Assembly: GCA_030248065.1 (NCBI GenBank)
Contig: JASAMV010008324.1
Location: 41,719 to 105,718 of the forward strand
Direction of reading: 5' to 3'
Source: Rhynchonema sp. JSB1_4
Lineage: Eukaryota; Nematoda; Chromadorea; Monhysterida; Xyalidae
Length of the DNA: 64,000 bases
Each line of letters starts with the position of its first letter. The first letter of the stretch is position 1. Shown piece by piece: positions 33,974-44,500 of this stretch. Made by a program: the position numbers and the translations under genes. The notes below the pieces were generated by a model. It saw only the letters and a program-made list of their open reading frames with translations. It made no database searches and was not told the DNA's origin.

Positions 33974-36201
33974 ATGCCAGCCCGACCCGAATCGTTTGTG
34001 TTTGTGCTGTTGATTATTTACATTGCTGGTCAGGACATTGCAGTCGGTGGGTCCTTTAATTTAATTCCTCACTGCTTGTTTTGATGTGACAAATCAGAGG
34101 TATTTAAAAAAAACATCTGTTCCAGCCCCGCACCATTGCGGCTTTTATCACGGCGCTGTAATCGGCAAACCGATTGGCTACAAGAATCACACCAGTGTCA
34201 AACAGTGCGCCGCATTCTGCCAGAAAAACCGCGCGCGAAGCATATCATTTACGGTCAAAGAAATAACTGAACACGACTATGAAGAGTGCTACTGCTACGA
34301 TTTCCGCATAAAATCATCTGACGATGCAAGACTGAACAAATCAGCCACCGATACGACCTACTGTGAACTGACCGACCGAATACCGAAAACCGTCTGAGAT
34401 TGATGCATTCTTATGTTCTTGGTATTCGTGCTGCTCCTGTTGACTCTATTTCGTTCATTTCTGATTCCAATTCTCGCTCCAGTTCTCGTCTTAATCATTC
34501 TCGTGCCATTTGTATCCCACGTGCTAAAACTCATATTCTCGCTACCAGTGCTATTGTTATCATGTCCCATCTTTACAATGCTTTACCTGATTTTGCTGTT
34601 TTCCTGCGAATGGGCACATTCAAAGGAGTCATTCGTTCGCAAAGCTTGATTGTTGAATTGTTGTACAAATTGCGATTGCTGCCAGTGAAATTTATTCCGT
34701 CCGTGTGTGAAATGTAATTGACCGATCATGCTGTGTTTCTGTGTTTTCTGTGTTTTTTGCTCCTTATCATCATCTACATCTCTCGATCCGTAACTATCCA
34801 CTGGCCCACTAAACACTTGTAATTATTTATGGTCTCGTCGTTACTGTCCAGCTTATGCGTGTTGTTGACGTTACCATGTTGCTTCTGATGCAATAAAAAA
34901 CTTGAACTTGAACTTGAACCGGACCGAGCAAGCCCTACGTCTGGATTGTCATCGTGCTCGTTCTCTTGATCATCATTCTGGGAGGATTGCTGGTTTGTTG
35001 CAAATTGGCACGACGAAGAATCGAAGAGGGCACGCATCAACAATTGAAGCCCGTCACCCCCGTTAGTTATTATTGTCTTAGGGTGGTGATATTTTCGATA
35101 CGGTGTAAAGGTCAGTTGGGTGTAAAGGTCGGTGGAAAGCTCGGTCGACAGCTCAGTGTGATAGACCTCGGTGTAAACTTGAAACATTCCACGTTAATAA
35201 CAGGCAATGTTTCAGGTTTACACCGAGCTACGCCGACCGAGCTTTCGACCGACCTTTACGCCGACCTTTACGCCCAACTGACCTTTACATCGTTTCGAAA
35301 ATTCCACCCTTATTGGAACGGATGGCGAGCTTGGTGTGATCGGATGTGCTCTGCACTTTCGAACTGAAGATTAGAATCGAGACCAAATAATGCCATCAAT
35401 CTGCCAGCAATCTTTTCAGCTGCTTTATAGCTTGATTGAAGTTTCGTTACATCAGTAGATTTTGAAATACAATGCATAGGTATGTACTGTAGATACACTG
35501 GTCTCAAAAAGTGAAGCGGCCAAGGCAGACCTGATCCGATCACCTGCACCTGCCCGCGCCTATACCTTGCCTGCGCTTGGCTTAATAAAAAAGACGACCA
35601 TGTCAATCAATTCACACTTCAGTCAATAATGTCAAAATGCCAATTGCACAGAGAGCATGTCCTACCTAATGTTTCAGGGCACGAGCATGCGTGTTGAGGA
35701 ACTGCCGGCCGACGACCGAAGCTTGGAGAATAGCAAGGAAGAGAGTAGCACAAAATCAAGTGCGCACATTCGTTTGGAAACGCCCGTACGCATTCGTAAT
35801 GAATCAATAAATTTGATTTGTTAAATACAGAAAAGAAACTGCCCGTCCCGACCACCCAATACCAACAAAGTCAGGCATCCGTGGTGATGAAAACCGTCAG
35901 CAAAACACCCACCCAAGGAATGAAGACGGCGCAGAAAGACCTCCCAACCGCTGAATCAAAGGACAGTTCAACCACAAAGAATAAAAAACATCGCACGCGG
36001 TCAAAGGACAGCTCGGCCAACAAGAAACGACGCAAAACGCGATCAAGCAGCTCGAGTAAAAAACGTTCAGGTAAAGGACTGGAATACGCGGGTGTGCTGT
36101 GCGGGCAAAGTACACCCGCGTATTACAAGGACACCCGCGTATTGCCGGCACACGCACCTGTGCCAGGGTACAAGGCAGACCACAAACATGTCAAGGACTG
36201 A
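33974..36201 (+). CDS. Type I membrane receptor 3 of cluster, PAN/apple-like domain
   Basis: Exons: 33974-34046 (signal peptide, MPARPESFVFVLLIIYIAGQ), 34126 to about 34397 (ectodomain), about 34918-35061 (TM), 35678-35795 and 35831-36201. The ectodomain exon starts in phase 1, as in genes 1 and 5, and contains HHCGFYHGAVIGKPIGY, CAAFCQKNRARSISFTVKE and ECYCYDF, a PAN-like Cys pattern. The TM exon reads VWIVIVLVLLIIILGGLLVC. The last exon is a very basic, Ser-rich tail with KKHRTRSKDSSANKKRRKTR. The ectodomain frame reaches a stop at 34395, so either a donor before it joins the TM exon or a soluble form is made. The 34.4-34.9 kb interval is low-complexity and may hide a stalk exon. A foldback element sits after the TM exon. 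Confidence 0.65.
35068..35312. mobile_element. Foldback element, GGTGTAAAGGTCAGTTGGGT family, copy 1
   Basis: Arms about 100 bp long flank a short centre (GAAACATTCCACGTTAATAA). Inside each arm, GTGTAAAGGTCGGT-type units are repeated. It closely matches the copy at 53216-53452, including the central sequence in the opposite orientation. It lies in an intron of receptor gene 3. Confidence 0.85.
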
Positions 36202-36784
36202 TTATTTTGCTCAAACATTACATAATTGCCGTTACCATCTGCTGCTTGATTCCTACGATGGGTAATGTTCTTCACACCTGGGAATCTTGTTGTCAAACAG
36301 CAATGGTAATTTTTTGAATTACCATTAGCGATTGTGTTCAATTTGACCATTACCCAAGGTAATTTTGAGCAAGGTTTGTCATTTTAACTGTGAAAAACAT
36401 CAAATTTCGTTGGTTAGGATCCAACGAATCGGAAGACACACAAGAAGAAGAGGAAAGGTACGAAACGTTGGGAAGCTTCAGGTCGACATCATTACATTGA
36501 CAATGTGTCATCGATAGATATTTCATAGATAAATGTTTGAAACTTGTGTGAGTTTATACCTTTCAACCGTGATACAGTCTGAATTCGTTTGTCGATGAAT
36601 TTTGTATTGATCAGTCACTGGTTCATGGATTTGCCTGTGCTTTGCAACAATAAAACGGACCGCTTGAACACACTTTTTTCAAGAGCGGCTAAATTCAGTT
36701 TTTGCGCCTATCAGCTATAATCTCCTTCAGTTTTTCACCGATTTTGCCTGACTTTCCTCTTCATCCTCTCACCACCCGGATTCC

Positions 36785-38701
36785 ATGATGATCCCCGTGT
36801 TCGCCATCGCTCTACATTTCCATTTTCTGCTGGTGTTCGCAGATGACCAACTCGACAAAGATTGTCTGAAACATCAGACCCTGAATATCAAGGCCGCCTA
36901 CCTTGACGACAAGTGCTACATCGCGGTGCAGGATGAAACGACTTGGTCGACTGCAAATTGTGCACAGCGATTCACGCAAACGCCCATATTTCACGCCGGT
37001 CAGCTGGTCAGAATAACCAACATGAGCAAACACGATTTCAATGAATTGGTCGCAACTAAATTGGTTGGTTTATTGGCTAATAATTTGGCAAATCGCCAAC
37101 ACTATTCGTCAGCGAAGTCAGCCACGCCAAAGCAGCCCCTGGACGCGAGGAAAACTGTGACGTTAGGCTGCGTTGACGACCCACATGAAAAAATGTGATT
37201 CGTGTTCGAGTTTTTGGTTGGCGCAAGAGAATTCCCAAGGCAGATATTAAACTGGGTGATCGGTCAACTTTGGATTGGTTCGGTCCTGGCCAAGTGACTT
37301 TTTGCATTTATACATAGGGTGTGCTTCGACATTTACCAATGGCTGGTATGATAAGGGTTGTAGTATAAACACATCATGAAGGCAAAAAAGTCACTGATCC
37401 GGGCAGGACTATGATCACGCAAGTTTTCTTGCGAGGCAACAGCCACAATTATATCACAGGCCGTAGAAGGTTCCTTTTGGACGGCCGGTCACGCGATCCC
37501 ACTTGAATCATCAAATGACACAACAGCAGTTCAGTACGCCTGGCATCCGGACTACAAAACCAATAAGATTGCCGACAACCTTTGGCAAGACCGACCACCC
37601 ACCCACGCAAACCTGGACAAATTGCTGTGCGTCTCTTTTAATGTCAGTGACAGCTGTCCAGGATTGCAAACTCAGCAGTGCTCTGACCTGAAATTGCCGT
37701 ACATTTGCGAGCAAAAGATCAAAGGTTGGTCATTGTCGAAAGTAGATAGCCAATGAATGATGTGTATAACTTGGTGGACCTGAATGGATCTGTCTTGGTT
37801 ACGTGCCTTCTTGCATTCAGCACATTAGAGAATCAATCATGTACATATAACTGCTGTAATTGCGACCAGCGACTAAGTCGTTTTCAGACAAGTTAAACGA
37901 AACGATTTTGCGCTATGGTCGAAATTAACGGTATAAACAACCGGTAAAAGCTCGAAATTCCACTAATGTGCAAAAATGTAGGAAGGTGACCAAGAAGGAC
38001 CAAGAAAAGTGCAAATAGCTTTGTTTCCAGCTGGCAAAACGAACACAACATCCCCGAAGACGCACGTCACCTCCCAAACGTACATCAACATTCTTATCAT
38101 CGCCATTGTCATGATCGTGTTAGGTATTGTTCTGGCTGCCCTGGTGGTCACGTGCAGAGTGGTGCGCGGAAAGGTCAACTCCAAGAACAAACTCAACCAG
38201 AAATCCAAGCACATATCGCACAAAAGAAAATCGAATTCTCCCAATACCGTAAACTACAGTTCCTTTGCGTTGGGAGGTTTTGTTACGTTTGTCTGGGTTG
38301 AAATTTTTACTCTTGTCAGGACAACGGTCAAGTGACGCCGAAGATGAGCGTGGAAGAAGTCACCGGAGGTGATGACTCCACACGAACGGGCAGCGCCTTC
38401 GAATACGACGTTGAGCCTGGTGAGCTTAGACGCCTGTCGCGTTTCAGGAATGTTTCAACCATTGTTGCGGGTAAACCTTGTTTCAGATGTTTCACCCGTT
38501 CCCAAGATGTATCAAGATGGCCAGACGATGAAGGAATCGCCCGATGCGACGCGCTGTTCGTCATTCAGCGCTGCCATTTCCCAAAGCCCTGTCTCAACCG
38601 CCACCAACAGCAAAAGCAAAGAAGGTTTGATACGTTCACTAATAATTTATATTTTAGACTTAAAAAATAATCCAGTTCAGGCATCGAATATGAAAAACTG
38701 A
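36785..38701 (+). CDS. Type I membrane C-type lectin-domain receptor (cluster gene 4)
   Basis: Six exons with agreeing phases: 36785-37063, 37460-37724, 38031-38248, 38320-38419, 38487 to about 38623, and about 38673-38701 (TGA). A signal peptide (MMIPVFAIALHFHFLLVFAD) is followed by a C-type lectin-like domain: CYIAVQDETTWSTANCAQRF and LVRITNMSKHDFNELV in exon 1, then GSFWTAGHAIPL, KLLCVSFNVSDSCPGLQTQQ and the closing DLKLPYICEQK in exon 2. I see no clear EPN/QPD or WND calcium-binding triad, so sugar binding is doubtful. TM: YINILIIAIVMIVLGIVLAA. The tail is basic, then acidic and Ser/Thr-rich. The TM-exon phase is the same as in the PAN genes. Confidence 0.8.
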
Positions 38702-39133
38702 CACAAAAAATCACCAGATGAGCGAACGCAAAACAGAACCAACCAACGACCTTTATTATCGCCATCAATCGAAACCAATCGACCGTTCTTTGATATCATT
38801 GAGAATCTTGGCTAAGTTCTTTTTTCTTTGATATTAACTGGCTTAAATAAGTTACTCATCTGCGATCCTACTCGTCCATCCATTGCCGTGAAGTTAAGAA
38901 ATGATGAATAAACCTTCAAACTAAAAACGATTTGTTCCCTGTGAAACGAATATTATTGCTGGAAAAACTACATGTGCGGAAACAACAACAGTCAATGATC
39001 TCATCGCCCCCGTCTTGTCCAGCACCCCGAAAGGACAATTTCCCAACTGTTAGATATAGATATTTATTTCCTTTTTGCATTGCCGGATTTTCTAAATATA
39101 CGACCAAACACAACTTCACCAACGACAAACATC

Positions 39134-40979
39134 ATGCTGACTCTGACCACAGTCTTCGCGACTTCTACCCTGGTGGTTCTTTGCGCCCAGCAGAACCAAA
39201 TCGATCAAAATCAAGGTTGAGCAGAATGCTTTTTTTCTCTTTGAGTAAGTGAATCTCTTTCTCCAAACTGAAAATTTCATCTTCAGAATTTACCTTCATT
39301 GGCCACGGGCTCTTCCAAGACGACATCGAACCAATTAAGACAGTCACCTTTATATCAAACGAGACAAAAGAATTAAGACCTCATTCCTGCGCCGCAACGT
39401 GCCGGGAGGACTCCAATTGTGTTTCGTTCACAGTTCAACAAGACATCGGAATTTGTCGAACATACAAGATCGCAAAAACTACAGAAAACAACAAACAATA
39501 TTTTGACGAGCAACCGGAATCAAGCGCCTATTACTATGAATTGAGACATCGACTAATTGCAACGACAATCGGTATGATGTTGCCAAATAGAAACAGATAT
39601 GTGAAAAAAAACCAAAAAAATACTGTGTATATAAACTCGTCTTTGGTTCCGAATCTGCCACCTTGAACTGGAACTACGCTCTGCGACGAATAGTTTTGAC
39701 CGATCGTTCCAAAGTTCTATATCCCTGATCATGTCAGAAGCAGACCCTGCCACAGCGGAGTGTTCGTATTCGTTTCAGCTGACAATCCATCTGAAAAATT
39801 GCCAACAGCCACACCACCCAACAACAGCACCGTGACCAACGAGTCAACAAGTGTCGCTACCATATCGACCACCGGTAGACGGCACGACCACGATGATGAC
39901 CATCCTAAAGCGCCCTACTTCATTCTGGCCGGCGTTCTGATCATTTTTCTCATAATTGGCGTTGCTCTGTTCGTCGGATGCAAGATCGCGCACGACAAAC
40001 GCTATGAGAGTGTAACGGAGCAGAAGAGAAGGGTTGGTGTATGCACACTTTAACTATGGTATTTACTCCATTGAACGGGCACGTGTTGTGTGTGAGGCTG
40101 TTATAATTGCAGGAGAACAACCAGGGAAAGAATCTTGATATGGTTGATACTGAACTGGACGAAGATCCCGATTGTGGTTGTTTAATTTCACTTTTTACAT
40201 TTTCTGCCATGTCGCATTTTCGCAGCTTTCCGTAGCATACGGTGGGCACGTTACAGACATCAACCACTTGGCCGAACTGGCCCGAAGTCGACCGAGGCGC
40301 ATAGGAGCGGAGCAGAAGTCAACGCGACACGTCGTAGAGAGACCATTCGCACGTTGGTTCTCAAAGGGGAATTTATGCTATGGTTATCACACCTTGGTGG
40401 GCGGATCGCTTCGGAACTACTTTGGTGGAGGCCGAGGGGCTTCCTTCAAAAAAAGTGTTGAAATATTGTCGACATAAGATTAGTGCGGCTTCAGCAAAAA
40501 AAACTTCGGAAAGTTATGGGTCCAAGCAGATTCATAAGATCTGATTATTAAGCAGGATTTTTAATTCCAAAAAACTGCAAATTGTGATGAATTTCAGCGG
40601 TGCACAGTTTCGGTCACCGTCTGATCCGACCGCATCGATCCAAATCTCTGCCGCCGGGCATGCAATCACCGCCGCTTCAAGCGCTCGATATGATGCAAGA
40701 AGCCGAACTGGAAAAACAACAATATCTGATGACCGATGGTAAACTTGAAAGAGTTCAGATTTAATTTCAAATAAGGTTCTAATTTTAGTTTTTCAATGTC
40801 TTAAGTTCAATTTTCTAATGAATAAACATCTGATCTCAGACTCGCGAACCCAATCAGAAACGGCTTACCAGATCAACTACGAAATGGAGAATCGGTCAAT
40901 GTCGCAATTATCTGATGAGAAAACAGATTCAATGGAAATCATACAACAACAACAGCCTGCTAATGTGCTTGAACAATGA
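39134..40979 (+). CDS. Type I membrane receptor 5 of cluster, PAN/apple-like domain
   Basis: Exons: 39134-39215 (signal peptide, MLTLTTVFATSTLVVLCAQQ), 39287-39571 (PAN-like), 39779-40032 (stalk plus TM), about 40114-40180, about 40226-40345, about 40600-40739 and 40842-40979 (TGA). The PAN-like exon contains EFTFIGHGLFQDDIEPIK, CAATCREDSNCVSFTVQQD and YYYELRHRL, close to gene 1. The stalk is Thr/Asn/Ser-rich (LPTATPPNNSTVTNESTSVA), as in mucin-like linkers, then APYFILAGVLIIFLIIGVAL. The tail has VTDINHLAELARSRPRRI, the motif shared with genes 1 and 2, and ends Gln/Ser-rich. Exon boundaries in the tail before 40600 are approximate because two donors are possible. Exons 1 to 3 agree in phase. 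Confidence 0.75.
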
Positions 40980-41596
40980 GACAAAACAATCAAGATTGAA
41001 CGCCGATGTGATTGCTCCTTCCATTATCTTCTGCACATGTGTACATAGGTATACCTACGAGACTGGTTTTTGATGACAACTGAGACCCATTGATTTGTTG
41101 TGTGACAACACTTGCTCAAAATGGTAAATTGATTGCCTTTGCTCTTTAGTAAACTCACACCCACGATAGTACCGTTGATGAACATGCATAATGCGTTAAT
41201 CTGTTGAAAAGATTGCTGCGTACCCAAGAGTTGCATTGGCTAAAAGCGACGAAGGCTAACACGATGCTCCCAGTTTTTCTATAATATTTTATTCAGCAAT
41301 CGAATCACAAATGACGCGTAGAAATCACCGGCATATGTATACATATGTACAAGAGGTACACGTGAATGGAAATAAACGCATCAAAACAGATGTGCAGCCG
41401 AAACAAACCTTCTTGATCATATCAAATAAATGATTTGTGATAATTCCGAAAGACACGGGTATAATCAACAAAGATATATATACATATATGCACAAGTGGC
41501 ACAGTTTGGAGCTGCCGTAATAGCAGAACAATTGATCAATATGTAAAAGCTAATAAAACATGTTGGACTTTGGTGTCATTTTCATATAAAGCTCTG

Positions 41597-44500
41597 TCAA
41601 TAACGCAGAAATTTCCAAGCACTCTCTTTTGCAGCTGGTGTTATCCACTCGTTTGGTTCAATTGTGGTAAAATTGTTCTCACAAAGCGACACGGCTGCGC
41701 ACAGATGCGTTTTGGTGAACATTCGGAACTGAAGGTGGAAAAAATTTGATATTTGGCTTAAATTGACTTTTAGTATGTTGTTTATTCAACTTTGGAATCT
41801 TGTCCGGTATTATCAACAACAAAGCTTCAAGCTTGTCTTTTAAAATCGTGTCACATCAGTAAATCACGAAACGTCCTGTACAACACAGTTGATTGGCTAC
41901 AACGGAATAAATATGAAAATCACAGCAGGACCTCACCATGCACGTATCAAGCTCCCGCATCACGCTCAGTCCTCGATCTCGCAGCCACATCGGTAACTTG
42001 AGACTTTTGCGTGCCAACGCCAATTGTTGCAGCCAATTTTCCTGAGCTTGCAAGGAGATTGGACGAAGATGTGTGTCCTGAAATACTCAATTTCTACGAT
42101 TTAATTCCACATTTTGATTTCTCTTAGTCAATTGGCAACCTGTATGGAATCATTTCGTCTCGGATGCAGTGGTGTTTCGACCCTTCGCAGATGGTAGACC
42201 AGCGCTGTGTTGTTGGTCAGGTATTTGATATGGTACTGACGGCTGGAGGTTTGCAGCACCTGGAAAAAATGGAATTGTGTTTTTGTTGAAAACAGACAAA
42301 ATTAATTACAATTACCAAACCTAAAACTACAAAATACTTTACAAAATAATCGTAACCTGATGCACATGCATCCTCGTTAATGCCTGTGGTCGCGCGATCA
42401 CCTTACTGCGCATGCCATGACCGTAAACAAATGTTTCACGCCATACCGTGTGCAGATGGTCAAACGAGACCTGCAAGAAAAATCAAGAAAGGTGAGAATG
42501 CGTGATTGATAATTAATTATGAGATTGAAATACCTAAAAAATGACAATTAAGAGAAAATTGAAACAAAACTGCACAAAAGTCCTTTCACCTGATCGAGAC
42601 GTTTGCGTCGTTTGCTGCCTTCAAGAGCAGCCGGATCGCTGATTGGCTGTTCGTGCACGCGCACATTGCTCGATTTCACGACCACACCACCAAACGTTGG
42701 TTTCAGTGACCGCAGAAGGGCTGTTACGTTCTGCGATAATGGAGCGCAGACTTGCATTTTTTCAAAATGTTTGAATCAAACTTTGTGATCTGTCTTGCTG
42801 AACAATATTGTGGTGGAAATCGAAAAGTTCGGAAATCACATCGGCATGACCAGGCAGGTCAGGACCGTTCACAAAGTTTCATATTCGTTGCCTAATGGGT
42901 TACTGTACTGGGTGAATTACTGTACCTGATGGGTTGCTGTACCTGTTGGAATACTGTACCGAACGGGTTACCGCACCCAAGGACTGCACCCCATGGGTTG
43001 CTGTACCTAATGGGTTACTGCACCTAGTGGGCTACTGTAGCTAATGGGTTACTGTACCCAGTGAGATACTGTACCAGCTTGGTTACTGTACCTGATGCAA
43101 GTAGGGTACAATCAGCTCATCAATGTCCACAAACGCCACCCAGTCCGAGTCAGCCCTGGCCCTTAACGCACAGTCATTGATGGCGGCCACGTGCTCGGTG
43201 CGATACACAAGACTGTGAAACATCACAAATATGTTCACTCGATTATACACTCATGGGAAAGGCTTCATTATGCCGTGCCGCATTGGTTAGGTGAGTATTT
43301 ATTTGCATTGAGAATTTTTATCTGGCTTTATTGATGCAATTGATCTAGAGTATCCGACACAAATGCCCTGTTAAAAACAGAAACAATTCATGCGACCAGG
43401 GCAGGCAGATTCGATTACTAAAGCTTGAAAGCGACCTTTACCGGTCAATGTTAATCCCATCGACAGTGGGCAACCTTGGCCATGGAATGCGCTCCACCTG
43501 AAAAAGAAACAAGTTGTAATTTTTGAGCGGATGTACAAATGAATGCTAGCGTTAAAAATAAAGGTTACCTCAACTGTAGGTAGACCAGGCTGTGAGTGGT
43601 TGGAATTTGTTGATGTTTCATAGACCCGCAGAATTTGCTCGACTTCTGATGATATGGATTGCCAGTACACGTAGAATTTGGTCGCTCCTTTGTAAATAAT
43701 TATTTTAATCATACATTGGAATAAAATTTAGAAATCCACGCAACAAACATTTTTACCTTGGGCTCGCCAAAGCTCGAAAAACCGCACCAATTGCGGCCAA
43801 TCAGCGTAGAGGAATATTGGTTGAAGGCAGACGGACAGAAAATGATGTGTTTTGGTGGCGGATGTGCCAAGAGGGGCTGCAAAGAGAATTACTCTCCCTA
43901 AAACTTTCAAAAATAAGCGTGATGCTGTTGACCGACACATGTTGGATCATTTTCGTAAAGTTTCGAAATACGGCGTTCCTCCACTCAGGTCTCAGATTCG
44001 GGTTGTTTCAAGTTGGGTTGTATCCGAGTGGCACGGAACGAGTGAATCATCAGGTTAGCGGTAAAGTTCTCGAATGTCCACCATCTCCGTCCAACATTCT
44101 CGAAACTTGTATCTCCGTCCACCATTCTCAAAACTTGTTTTGGTGAAAAGCTCTTGGAGACAGGTGGCCTACATGGCGACGGTGTGAACTGGGTATAAAC
44201 TTTTGAGGCGCCATCTCCGTCGACCATTCGCAAAAATTGTCGAATTCTCACCATCTCTGTCCAATCCAAACTTCACCATTTTCGAAACATGTAGTTGCTG
44301 AATGTCCACCATCCCTGTCCACCACGATAATGTGCATTAAATCTTGAATTTCCAACTTTGACCCACTCCCTGCGCTTGATAATTTTTGAATTTTTTTCAA
44401 ATTACCGCCCTTGAAATTTCAGGCAAATCCTGTGTCGGTCATGTGTCTTTGTGTCGGTCAACAGCATCGTCCAAAAATAATATAAAAGAACGCTTGCACA

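Noticed and set aside
34413..34649. Hydrophobic protein of about 78 aa with many Leu, Ile and Val
   Set aside because: The DNA is a pyrimidine-rich, low-complexity tract, so hydrophobic residues are expected by base composition alone; no partner exon was found.
36060..36180. Small transposon in the last exon of receptor gene 3 (AATACGCGGGTGT and inverse)
   Set aside because: The inverted repeats are only about 13 bp, no target duplication is seen, and the frame stays open, so coding sequence is as likely.
42890..43091. CRISPR-like array
   Set aside because: Units are tandem with no unique spacers, and the host is a eukaryote.
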